Origin: Bacteroidales bacterium UBA4814
Lineage (GTDB): Bacteria > Bacteroidota > Bacteroidia > Bacteroidales > UBA7960
Direction: 5' to 3'
Assembly: GCA_002402465.1 (NCBI GenBank)
Contig: DHFW01000036.1
Location: 1 to 63,039, forward strand
DNA: 63,039 bases
In this document: one piece after another, positions 43,057 to 51,015 of the stretch
Layout of the letters: each line of letters begins with the position of its first letter
How positions within the stretch are numbered: position 1 is the first letter of the stretch
Program-made: the position numbers and the translations under genes
Notes under the pieces: model-generated
Databases searched by the model: none
Told to the model about the DNA's origin: nothing
The model's input: the letters and a program-made list of their open reading frames with translations, nothing else

Positions 43057-44070
43057 ATGGCAAATTTGAAAACGACTTATATGGGTTTGGAGCTCAAAAA
43101 CCCTATTATTTTAGGTGCTTGTAACCTGAGTTTTGACCTTGACACGGCCCGAAACCTTGAAAAAGCAGGCGTTGCGGCATTTGTGTTCAAGTCACTGTTC
43201 GAAGAGCAGATCAACCTCGAAAGCATCCAAATGGAGGAAGACCTGCACGAATACGACGAGCGCAATGCAGAGATGGTAAGGCTTTTTCCCAGCCTGAGAC
43301 ATGCAGGTCCTGCAGAGCACCTCGAAAAACTCAGCCAATTGAAAAAGGCTGTGAATATTCCGGTGATAGGCAGCCTGAACTGCGTGAACGAAAGCACTTG
43401 GGTTGAGTATTCGGTGGAAATGGAAAAAACGGGTGTCGATGCACTGGAACTCAACTTTTATTCATTCCCTTCAGATTTGGGAAAAGATGCCGGTTCATTG
43501 GAGGATGAACAAGTAAGAATTCTTGAAGCTGTTAAGAAAAAGGTGAAAATTCCTGTCAGCGTAAAATTAAGTCCGTTTTACACAAATCCCCTTCACCTTA
43601 TCCATCGCATGGATAAAGCCGGGGTGAATGGCTTCGTTTTATTTAATAACCTGTACCAGCCTGAAATTAATATTGAAAAAGAAGAGCTGAATTTCCCCTT
43701 TAATCTCAGCCAGTTTGGCTCTTATCGGCTTCCTCTTCGTTATGCCGGACTGCTTTATAAGAGAATCAAAGGAAGCGTTTGCAGCAACACAGGCATTTTT
43801 TCCGGGCAAGATGTTGTTCGTATGCTATTGGCCGGGGCTGATGCTGTGCAGGTGGTTAGCACCGTTTATCAAAACAAGGCGGTTCATGTTACAAAAATGC
43901 TCAACGACATCAGTGCATGGATGAAGGACAAGGGCTACAGCTCTATTGACGAGTTCAGGGGCAAGGTTGCCAAGATCCACAGTAAAGATCCATACGCCTT
44001 CCAACGTGCCCAATATGTTGATATGCTGATGCAGCCATTTGATATCATGAAAAAATATCCGCAGGTTTAA
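43057..44070 (+). CDS. Dihydroorotate dehydrogenase-like flavoprotein
   Basis: 337 residues with a TIM-barrel of the DHODH class 1/PreA kind: LKNPIILGACNLS near the start, IPVIGSLNCVN, GVDALELNFYS, KIPVSVKLSPFYTN, and the phosphate-binding end GIFSGQDVVRMLLAGADAVQVVS. The family is annotated as DHODH-like and in Bacteroidota often lies beside pyruvate:ferredoxin oxidoreductase; no such gene is here. It may not make orotate, since the typical orotate-site sequence is altered. A strong ribosome-binding site, GGAGG (43046-43050), precedes the ATG by six bases, which is uncommon in this window. Confidence 0.85.
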   Translation: MANLKTTYMGLELKNPIILGACNLSFDLDTARNLEKAGVAAFVFKSLFEEQINLESIQMEEDLHEYDERNAEMVRLFPSLRHAGPAEHLEKLSQLKKAVNIPVIGSLNCVNESTWVEYSVEMEKTGVDALELNFYSFPSDLGKDAGSLEDEQVRILEAVKKKVKIPVSVKLSPFYTNPLHLIHRMDKAGVNGFVLFNNLYQPEINIEKEELNFPFNLSQFGSYRLPLRYAGLLYKRIKGSVCSNTGIFSGQDVVRMLLAGADAVQVVSTVYQNKAVHVTKMLNDISAWMKDKGYSSIDEFRGKVAKIHSKDPYAFQRAQYVDMLMQPFDIMKKYPQV

Positions 44071-44083
44071 AATAACTTTTCGT

Positions 44084-44120
44084 AAAAAAAAGAGGGGGCA
44101 GGCGCCCCCTCTTTTTTTTT
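44084..44120. terminator. Bidirectional terminator
   Basis: AGAGGGGGC (44091-44099) pairs with GCCCCCTCT (44104-44112) around AGGC, extended by A7 on one side and a long T run on the other. It serves the plus-strand DHODH-like gene and the minus-strand sppA. Confidence 0.92.
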
Positions 44121-44133
44121 AGGTTTAAAGCTT

Positions 44134-45906
44134 TTAGTCAATTACAATATCGTAAGGCAGACGGGTAAGAATGCCGGTCATTTCATTCACATTCTGAACC
44201 TGCTCGTAGTAGCGATATGCTTCGCCCATCCTGCGTTTAACAAACACTTCCTGCATGCCGCCAAAGTCTTCCATCAACCGGGACAAAAAGTCTTTGCGTG
44301 TGGGGTATTCTACCAGGCGGTAGTTTTCCAGGCCGGCCTTTTCGGCTGCTTTTTCAATGGCGAAGTTGAGCCCGCCGAGCTCATCAACCAATCCGATCTG
44401 CCTGGCTTCAGCTCCGCTCCAAACCCGTCCCTGTCCAATGCTGTCGACCATGTGCACCGGAATGCCGCGCCCTTCAGCAACGTGTCCGATAAAGGTTTCA
44501 TAAACCTGCTCAATACTTTCCTGAATCATGGCTCGCTCATTACGGGTCAACGGCCTGGAAACAGTCATCAGGTCGGCATAGTCGTTGGTTTTGACGTTAT
44601 CGAAAGTGATGCCAAGTTTCTGATTGAAGAAGTTCTGCATATTGGGAATAAGTCCGAACACGCCAATGGATCCGGTAATGGTGCTGGGGCTGGCTACGAT
44701 CATGTCGGCACCGCAGGCCACATAATAGCCGCCCGAAGCTGCCACATCGCCCATGGAGGCGATCACGGGTTTCATCTCGCTGGCCAGCTTTACTTCGCGC
44801 AATATCACATCAGAGGCGAGCGCACTACCTCCGGGCGAATTGATGCGGAAAACAATGGCTTTTACGGTGGTGTCGAGGCGGGCTTCGCGAATAGCTGCAG
44901 CAATGCGGTCAGAACCCATGCTGCGTTCTGCACCCTCGCCCGACACGATGCTGCCCATACCATATACTATGGCAATTTTGTCACGGCTGCGCGGACTGCG
45001 ATTTTCCTTCGACTCAGGAACATTCTGGAATTTATTAAGGACCACAAACTCAATATCACCCGACTTTTCATGTCCCAGGCGATCTTTGATTTCGTCGAGC
45101 ACCTGATCGCGGTGCATTATGCCATCAATCATCTGCCACTCCAAAGCCAGTTTGGCATTGCGGGTGTTGAATCCGTTGGCCACATCGTTCAGGTGGTTGA
45201 TCGTGAGGTTGCGGCTGTCGGAAATATCTTTCAACACATTATTCCAGATTGAACTCACATAGGCCAGCACCTGCTCGCGGTTTTCGTCGCTCATTTTTTC
45301 AAGGAAAAATGGCTCGGTGGCGCTTTTGTACTTGCCGTGGCGGATCACCTGTGGCTCTATGCCCACCTTCTCCAGCATATTTTTAAAGAAAACCAGTTCC
45401 GAGTTAAGCCCCCTGAAATCGATGGCTCCCTCGGGGTGCAGGTACACTTTGTCGGCAACCGACGCGAGGTAGTAGGCATTTTGGGTGTAGGATTCGCCAA
45501 AGGCCACAATAAATTTTCCTGACTCCTTAAAGTCAATAAGGCCTTGCCTCACTTCGTCGATGGTGCTCCATCCAGCCTGCATCAGGCTCAGGTCGAGAAA
45601 AATGCCTTCAATATTTGGATCGTTTTTGGCTTTTTTCAGGTTTTTGAGCAAATCGTTGAGCCCCACGGCCGATTTGGGCCTAAAACTCATGGGGTCGAAC
45701 GAGTCGAAAGGATTGGCACCCCCGCGGTCCACAATTTCGGTAGAAAGTGTTAAGTGGAGCACCGTTTGAGGCTTGAGCTGCACCACCTCTTTCTTTGAAA
45801 AGGAGGCCAGGGAGGCCAGCATCCCAATCAGAATAAAGAATAAAATGATGGCCGAAATCAAAAACCCCAGCATGGAGGCAAACATAAATTTGAAGAATTG
45901 TTTCAT
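44134..45906 (-). CDS. sppA: Signal peptide peptidase SppA, 67K type
   Basis: Membrane-bound serine protease that degrades cleaved signal peptides. It has 590 residues with an N-terminal membrane anchor (about 8-34). There are two tandem ClpP-like domains. The catalytic Lys is in the first (VIRHGKYKSATEPF) and the catalytic Ser in the second (GDVAASGGYYVACG), as in the E. coli enzyme. VFRINSPGGSALASD and STITGSIGVFG are further family blocks. Length is typical of the long form. It is divergent from folK across 242 AT-rich bases with no visible promoter match. Confidence 0.95.
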   Translation of the reverse strand: MKQFFKFMFASMLGFLISAIILFFILIGMLASLASFSKKEVVQLKPQTVLHLTLSTEIVDRGGANPFDSFDPMSFRPKSAVGLNDLLKNLKKAKNDPNIEGIFLDLSLMQAGWSTIDEVRQGLIDFKESGKFIVAFGESYTQNAYYLASVADKVYLHPEGAIDFRGLNSELVFFKNMLEKVGIEPQVIRHGKYKSATEPFFLEKMSDENREQVLAYVSSIWNNVLKDISDSRNLTINHLNDVANGFNTRNAKLALEWQMIDGIMHRDQVLDEIKDRLGHEKSGDIEFVVLNKFQNVPESKENRSPRSRDKIAIVYGMGSIVSGEGAERSMGSDRIAAAIREARLDTTVKAIVFRINSPGGSALASDVILREVKLASEMKPVIASMGDVAASGGYYVACGADMIVASPSTITGSIGVFGLIPNMQNFFNQKLGITFDNVKTNDYADLMTVSRPLTRNERAMIQESIEQVYETFIGHVAEGRGIPVHMVDSIGQGRVWSGAEARQIGLVDELGGLNFAIEKAAEKAGLENYRLVEYPTRKDFLSRLMEDFGGMQEVFVKRRMGEAYRYYEQVQNVNEMTGILTRLPYDIVID

Positions 45907-46148
45907 CCGTTAATGATTTTTAAATGAATGCCGGATGGAACCCGCATGATGATTTTCATCCGTGTTTATGTTTAACGAATCATGCTCGTTTCATGGTGTT
46001 AACAAATTTTTTGATGAAAATTAAAAGTTTTACAATATTAATAAATTCAGCGTTATCCAAAGTAAAACCCGGCCTGATTTGTTTTTGCTTTCCCGATTAT
46101 TTTACTGAATTTTGTGCGAAAGTTTAAACCCCGCTTTCGGGTTAGCAA

Positions 46149-46655
46149 ATGAACAAGGCATTTCTTCTTTTGGGAGGCAACCAGGGCAACGTTTTTGAAA
46201 CTTTTGCACAGGCACGCCAGCAAATTACCGAAAAGGTTGGCGCTATCGCACTGGCCAGCTCATTGTATCAAAGCGAACCCTGGGGTTTTGACACCGAGTT
46301 GCATTTTCTTAACCAGGTGGTGCTGATCCAAACCATGCTGCCACCTGCAGAATTGCTGCAAACCCTGCTCAATATTGAAGCATCGCTTGGTAGAAAGCGT
46401 ACCGCCGGGCTTATGGAATCACGCATCATCGATATCGATATTTTATTTTACAATGAGCAGGTGATTGTTCATCCCGGGCTGGAAATCCCTCACCCCAGGC
46501 TTCATCTGAGGCGTTTTACCCTGCTTCCGTTGGCCGAGATCGCTCCCGAAATGGTGCATCCCCTTATGGGGATAACCGTTACCGAAATTCTCAAATCTTG
46601 TACTGACAAACTGGCCGTTCACAAGGTAAATCCTGCCGTGGACCAAGCTGGCTAA
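46149..46655 (+). CDS. folK: 2-amino-4-hydroxy-6-hydroxymethyldihydropteridine pyrophosphokinase
   Basis: Folate biosynthesis enzyme that transfers pyrophosphate from ATP to the pterin. 168 residues. Family blocks: AFLLLGGNQGNVFETF at the start, SSLYQSEPWG with FLNQVV, GRKRTAGLMESRIIDIDILFY with the metal-binding DIDI, and IPHPRLHLRRFTLLPLAEIAP. It is followed after 11 bases by a deoxynucleoside kinase gene, and the two are probably co-transcribed. Confidence 0.95.
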   Translation: MNKAFLLLGGNQGNVFETFAQARQQITEKVGAIALASSLYQSEPWGFDTELHFLNQVVLIQTMLPPAELLQTLLNIEASLGRKRTAGLMESRIIDIDILFYNEQVIVHPGLEIPHPRLHLRRFTLLPLAEIAPEMVHPLMGITVTEILKSCTDKLAVHKVNPAVDQAG

Positions 46656-46666
46656 AAATATTTTGT

Positions 46667-47302
46667 ATGCGCTATAACTACATTGCCATTGAAGGAAATA
46701 TCGGTGCCGGCAAAACCACCCTGGCCACTAAAATTGCCCAAAAGTATGATGGAAAACTCATTCTTGAACGCTTTGAAGACAATCCTTTTCTGGCCAAGTT
46801 TTACGACAACCAGGAGAAATATGCTTTTCCGCTTGAGCTGTCTTTTCTGGCCGAGCGCTATCAGCAGCTAAAGCGGGAGCTGGCCAATCAAGAATTGTTT
46901 ACCAACTTCACCATTTCTGATTACTTTCTTAACAAATCTCTGATCTTTGCCCGTAAAACCCTTAATGACGATGAGTACCAGCTTTTCATTACTCTTTTTA
47001 ATATTATGAATGCCAATCTGCCCAAGCCTGATTTGCTGGTGCACCTGTTTGTTTCTACCAACCGCCTGCAAAGCAATATTAAAATGCGCGGCAGGGATTA
47101 TGAGCAACGCATACCCGATGAATACCTTGAAAAGATTCAGGAGAGTTATTTCGACTACCTGAAACAGCAGCCCCAGCTGCGCATCCTTTTGCTCGACGTC
47201 AATGCCCTTGATTTTGTTGCCCACCCATCGGATTTTGATAAAATTGTGGACGCCATGAACGTGCAATATCCCAAAGGAATGAACAGGATAAAACTCAGCT
47301 AA
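46667..47302 (+). CDS. Deoxynucleoside kinase
   Basis: 211 residues of the dCK/dGK family, phosphorylating salvaged deoxynucleosides. The P-loop is EGNIGAGKTT. The ERFEDNPFLAKFY segment gives the catalytic Glu region, and the lid has RGRDYEQRIPDEYL with its arginines. Specificity (dA, dG or dC) cannot be judged. The C-terminus ends shortly before a perfect terminator. Confidence 0.93.
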   Translation: MRYNYIAIEGNIGAGKTTLATKIAQKYDGKLILERFEDNPFLAKFYDNQEKYAFPLELSFLAERYQQLKRELANQELFTNFTISDYFLNKSLIFARKTLNDDEYQLFITLFNIMNANLPKPDLLVHLFVSTNRLQSNIKMRGRDYEQRIPDEYLEKIQESYFDYLKQQPQLRILLLDVNALDFVAHPSDFDKIVDAMNVQYPKGMNRIKLS

Positions 47303-47310
47303 GGAAATGG

Positions 47311-47350
47311 ACATAAAAAAAGCCGGCCAAACAGCCGGCTTTTTTTATGT
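47311..47350. terminator. Bidirectional terminator, 17-bp perfect stem
   Basis: ACATAAAAAAAGCCGGC (47311-47327) pairs with 47334-47350 around CAAACA. The GCCGGC core is flanked by A7/T7. It ends the folK-kinase unit and the minus-strand lipoprotein gene. Confidence 0.94.
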
Positions 47351-47361
47351 ATAAAGAAATC

Positions 47362-49104
47362 TTAGTTAACGATTTCCTGGAATTCAGCGCGGTCGAAATA
47401 ACGAATGAATTCACGGTCTTTTTTGGCAATGGCTTTGTAGCCTGGATCTGCAGCAACAGCCTTGCGGAGGTTGTCGTAAAGCAGGGTGGTGTCATTTCTG
47501 CGGGCACCAATAATGGCTTTCAGATAAAATACCTGGGACGATTCAGGTGTGCAGTTCAGGGTGTTGAGGGCAGCTTGTTCATTGCCGGAAATCAACTGCG
47601 TCATGGCTAGGTTGTAGGTGCAGGTGCTGGTCGACAGGGCAGTAGAAGCAGCCTGATAGTCGCCTCTAACAATGTTTACAATACCCAAGTTGGTGCTGGT
47701 GTTTACAGCCTGACTATTGGCGGTATTAAACAGGTTGCGGGCGTTTTCGTAGTCCTCCTGGTAGGCAGCAACCACCCCAAGGTTGTTTTGGATATAAGAG
47801 TTGCCGGGAGCAAGCTGGTTAGCTACTTCCAGATCAGCAGCAGCGGCTTCAATGTTGCCAAGTTCAATGTTTACGGCGGCAGCGTTATTAAACAAACGGG
47901 CGCAACGGGGGAACAAAGGCTGACCTGCCTTGTAGATGGCAAGCTTGGTGTTCAGATCGTCGGTAAGGGTGGCTGCATAAAGCAGTTCTTCCAGCGTCAG
48001 TTCGGAAGGATTGCTGGTCGAAAGCCGGGCAATTTCGGCATCGGTCTTCTTGGGTTCGTAAAGATTTACCACGAACTCGGCACGACGCAGGGGCTCAAGG
48101 AGTTTTTCGATTTCGGCATAGATCAGGGTCATATCCTTAATCCTTCTTTCCCTCTCGGCGGGAGCAATCTGTGAGTTGATTACGTTGGCAATAGCCTGCT
48201 TGTCGGGAAGATCACTGGCGTTAAGGGCAGTCATGAAACCGTCGAAATCTTCGCCTTTGGCAAAAACTTTAAACGCTGGCCTTTCGATGGTGGTGCTGGT
48301 TTCCTTTTCGATGCGCTTGAAGAAATCATCGAGGTATTTTTCACCGGTTTTCGAGCGGTTTTCAGCCAGCTTTTCGTTGAATGCCACTTCACCTTCGGGA
48401 GAAGCCCATGCATTTATTTCAATAGATTCAAATTCCCATCCCTTCTGAACGAATTTTGAAAGGGCGGCAATTTTAGCCTGGTTTTCGGGATCGCGGTTCA
48501 GCGCCAGACGAGTGTCGAGGTTGTGGCGCATATAGCCAAAATAAAGGTCTGCCTTTTGGGTATGAATGGTTACCTTTTCGTAAGCATCGGGCATGTAGGC
48601 CACTTTGAATTCACCTTTGTCGATAAGTTGCGAAGTGTTGATAGTACCATCGGCCACTTTCCTTTCGGGTAGTATGTTTGCGCGGTCTTCACGGCCTTCT
48701 TTGTAAATTCTGGTGCGGAGAACCAGCTCCGAAGCCAGCATCTCAGGCGTAAAGTCAATGGTGTTGTTTAGGTTGAATTTGCTGGCCTGGTCAGGGTTAA
48801 TCATGGTGCCTGCCGAGGTAGTCTTGGTGCCGCGAAGGGTTACGGTGGGAAGTTCTTTTTCGCCGTCTTCATGAATTAAAACCGGAGTAACTTCCATGAT
48901 CGCCCTGCGAGCGAAGTAGCCTTCGCTAATGTTACCTTCTACATTGGCTGCAATTTTGCCGCCATGGTTTTCAAGTGGGTTGGTAGCTGGGGTGTAACGA
49001 ACCTGTTCATCATAATTCTTCACCATCCTGCTGATAGCACAGCCACTGAAAACTGTTGCCGTAAGCAACATTAAAGCTAAAATCTTAAAGTTGATGCTTT
49101 TCAT
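47362..49104 (-). CDS. OmpA-like/TPR outer-membrane lipoprotein
   Basis: 580 residues with a lipoprotein leader, lipobox Cys in FSGCAIS at about 22. The middle has an OmpA-C-like stretch EINAWASPEGEVAFNEKLAENR, which would contact peptidoglycan. The C-terminal third carries at least three tetratricopeptide-like repeats (LFNNAAAVNIELGNIEAAAADLEVANQLAP, NNLGVVAAYQEDYENARNLF). A structural role linking outer membrane and wall is inferred. No enzyme motifs. It stands alone between a terminator and the tRNA promoter region. Confidence 0.78.
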   Translation of the reverse strand: MKSINFKILALMLLTATVFSGCAISRMVKNYDEQVRYTPATNPLENHGGKIAANVEGNISEGYFARRAIMEVTPVLIHEDGEKELPTVTLRGTKTTSAGTMINPDQASKFNLNNTIDFTPEMLASELVLRTRIYKEGREDRANILPERKVADGTINTSQLIDKGEFKVAYMPDAYEKVTIHTQKADLYFGYMRHNLDTRLALNRDPENQAKIAALSKFVQKGWEFESIEINAWASPEGEVAFNEKLAENRSKTGEKYLDDFFKRIEKETSTTIERPAFKVFAKGEDFDGFMTALNASDLPDKQAIANVINSQIAPAERERRIKDMTLIYAEIEKLLEPLRRAEFVVNLYEPKKTDAEIARLSTSNPSELTLEELLYAATLTDDLNTKLAIYKAGQPLFPRCARLFNNAAAVNIELGNIEAAAADLEVANQLAPGNSYIQNNLGVVAAYQEDYENARNLFNTANSQAVNTSTNLGIVNIVRGDYQAASTALSTSTCTYNLAMTQLISGNEQAALNTLNCTPESSQVFYLKAIIGARRNDTTLLYDNLRKAVAADPGYKAIAKKDREFIRYFDRAEFQEIVN

Positions 49105-49168
49105 AGGTTTCTCTTTAGTATTGGGTTAATCAGTTTTTTTGGTTTCGTTAACGCTTTTTTTAACTTTA

Positions 49169-49176
49169 CAAATATA
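49169..49176 (-). promoter_or_regulatory. Candidate -7 box for the OmpA/TPR lipoprotein gene
   Basis: On the minus strand TATATTTG matches TAnnTTTG, 65 bases before the ATG. No -33 element at the right distance. Confidence 0.3.
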
Positions 49177-49442
49177 TAAAAAATTGGTATTGTAAGCAGG
49201 TATTAAAGATTTTGTTTAAAAAGCTAAATGGTTTTTTGGGCTGCTGTTTTTCGGCCAAACCAAAGGGTTTTCAAACTTATCTGTAATTCATGTGTATTGA
49301 CAGGAATTATAAAAATTGCAAAAAAGCAGAAAAGGACGAACTTTTTGCTTCATTAAAGGGTCTAAACTGGCCTTTTAAGTCGCTTTTGGGAGTATGTTCG
49401 TGTCTTTTCAGAGAAAAATATTTCCAAAAAAGCAAAAAGGGT

Positions 49443-49473
49443 TTTGCAGAATGAAGAAATTGTTTTATTTTTG
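49443..49473 (+). promoter_or_regulatory. Strong Bacteroidetes promoter for tRNA-Glu/rpsT
   Basis: TTTG (49443-49446), 19-base spacer, TATTTTTG (49466-49473): both elements and the spacing match the primary sigma consensus TTTG-N19-TAnnTTTG. The predicted start is near 49480, about 15 bases before the tRNA. It is the best promoter in the window, as expected for a stable RNA. Confidence 0.75.
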
Positions 49474-49494
49474 CACTCCTTTTTCGGGAAAGTT

Positions 49495-49566
49495 GGCCCG
49501 TTCGTCTAGGGGTTAGGACGCAAGGTTTTCATCCTTGTAACAGGGGTTCGAATCCCCTACGGGCTA
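49495..49566 (+). tRNA. tRNA-Glu (anticodon TTC), copy 1
   Basis: A complete 72-base cloverleaf. The acceptor stem GGCCCGT pairs with ACGGGCT (a G-U first pair). The D arm is GTCT/GGAC and the anticodon stem CAAGG/CCTTG, with loop TTTTCAT giving anticodon TTC. The T arm is AGGGG-TTCGAAT-CCCCT and the discriminator is A. CCA is not encoded. It is the first gene of a probable tRNA-rpsT-tRNA transcript. Confidence 0.96.
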
Positions 49567-49603
49567 CAATAAAAGTTTTTTAAAATTGAAATAAAAGGTT
49601 ATC

Positions 49604-49858
49604 ATGGCCAACCACAAGTCAGCACAAAAAAGAATTCGTTCCAACAATGCCAAAAGGCTCAGGAACCGGTATTATGCTAAAACCACCCGCAACGCTGTTA
49701 AAAGGCTGCGCAATATCACCGATAAGGCCGAGGCTGCTGAAAAACTTCCCAAGGTAATTTCGCTGGTTGACAAGCTGGCCAAGCGCCGGGTAATTCACAG
49801 CAATAAGGCTTCCAACCTCAAATCGAGCCTTATGCGCCATGTGAACAAACTGCAGTAA
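49604..49858 (+). CDS. rpsT: 30S ribosomal protein S20
   Basis: 84 residues, highly basic and helical, beginning MANHKSAQKRIRSNNAKRLRN, the invariant S20 start, and ending SNLKSSLMRHVNKLQ. It binds 16S rRNA early in 30S assembly. It lies between two identical tRNA-Glu genes (37 bases after the first, 81 before the second), so processing of the tRNAs would release its mRNA. Confidence 0.97.
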   Translation: MANHKSAQKRIRSNNAKRLRNRYYAKTTRNAVKRLRNITDKAEAAEKLPKVISLVDKLAKRRVIHSNKASNLKSSLMRHVNKLQ

Positions 49859-49939
49859 AAGCACATAGCAAAGGTTTTTTCTGAAGGGGTTTATACTGCA
49901 TTATTAGAAGAAATTTATCCTTTGCGGCGCAAAAATTAT

Positions 49940-50011
49940 GGCCCGTTCGTCTAGGGGTTAGGACGCAAGGTTTTCATCCTTGTAACAGGGGTTCGAATCC
50001 CCTACGGGCTA
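49940..50011 (+). tRNA. tRNA-Glu (anticodon TTC), copy 2
   Basis: Identical in sequence to copy 1. Identity extends beyond the tRNA: 80 bases (49494-49573 and 49939-50018) match exactly, including the trailing CAATAAA. This points to duplication of the tRNA around rpsT. No good separate promoter was seen, so read-through from the first promoter is likely. A terminator follows. Confidence 0.96.
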
Positions 50012-50015
50012 CAAT

Positions 50016-50048
50016 AAAGACCTTCCAAAAGCGGGGGGTCTTTTTTTT
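50016..50048 (+). terminator. Terminator after the second tRNA-Glu
   Basis: AAAGACC (50016-50022) pairs with GGTCTTT (50037-50043) around a 14-base loop, followed by a T8 run. Confidence 0.7.
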
Positions 50049-50144
50049 ATTGCGGATTCTTTGTATATTAGCCCAGGATCGACTTGTTCTTCGACCAATA
50101 CCATTTCCTGTTCGTTTATTCTCAAATTTTTGAACAGAACTGAT

Positions 50145-50870
50145 ATGACAACAAAACCTAACTTGCCGGCAGAAGAGCCTATAGCAAAACTCAAAAGCAT
50201 TAAGTCGTGGGCCGAGCACGACCGGCCACGTGAAAAACTCCTGGAAAAGAGTCAGAAAGCCCTTTCAGATGCAGAGCTTCTTGCCATTATCATTGGCTCG
50301 GGGTCTGCCAACGAATCAGCTGTTGATCTTTCCAAGCGCATCCTGGCCAGCGTTTCAAACAACCTTTCGGAACTCTCGCGCCTGGGCATCACCGACCTGT
50401 TGCGTTTTAAAGGCATAGGCCATGCAAAAGCCATCAATATTATTGCAGCTCTGGAACTGGGCCGCCGACGCCGCCAAAGCGAAAGCCTGCAGCGGCAAAC
50501 CATCACTTCGAGCCGCGATGCTTTCGAACTGATGCAACCCATACTGGGCGATCTGGCCTATGAAGAGTTCTGGGTCATTACCCTGAACCGCTCCAACAAG
50601 GTTAAACGAACCATTTGCATCAGCGAGGGCGGGGTAGAAGGCACCGTGGCCGATCCCAAGAAAATTTTTAAAATGGCACTCGATGACAATGCCTCCGGCA
50701 TTATCATTTGCCACAACCACCCCAGCGGTGCTCTTCGGCCAAGCGAAAATGATGTGAAGATTACCCGCAAATGCAAGGAAGCCGGCGCATTCCTCGAGCT
50801 TCCCGTGCTCGATCACCTCATTATCGCCCACGAAAAGTATTTCAGCTTTGCCGACGAAGGCTTGCTCTAA
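50145..50870 (+). CDS. radC: RadC family protein (JAMM/MPN domain)
   Basis: 241 residues. An N-terminal helix-hairpin-helix region (RLGITDLLRFKGIGHAKAINI) precedes an MPN domain with the metal motif HNHPSGALRPSEND (H-x-H, downstream D). The start SIKSWAEHDRPREKLLEK is typical. The old link to DNA repair has been questioned and the substrate is unknown. The frame extends 28 codons upstream into the tRNA terminator region; the ATG at 50145 is the family start. Confidence 0.93.
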   Translation: MTTKPNLPAEEPIAKLKSIKSWAEHDRPREKLLEKSQKALSDAELLAIIIGSGSANESAVDLSKRILASVSNNLSELSRLGITDLLRFKGIGHAKAINIIAALELGRRRRQSESLQRQTITSSRDAFELMQPILGDLAYEEFWVITLNRSNKVKRTICISEGGVEGTVADPKKIFKMALDDNASGIIICHNHPSGALRPSENDVKITRKCKEAGAFLELPVLDHLIIAHEKYFSFADEGLL

Positions 50871-51015
50871 GCTTTTTCCTCCTCAGTTTTATTTTGTTCC
50901 TTACTTTTCGGAACAATGAAAAGGAAAAACTGCCATGGTTGAGCAAGCGGCTTTATATCAAAAATCAAATTTCCTCTTACCTTTACATTGCAAAATACGT
51001 TGTTAATCGCAAGCT

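Noticed and set aside
44452..45252. A 266-codon plus-strand open frame inside sppA
   Set aside because: Antisense shadow of the protease core.
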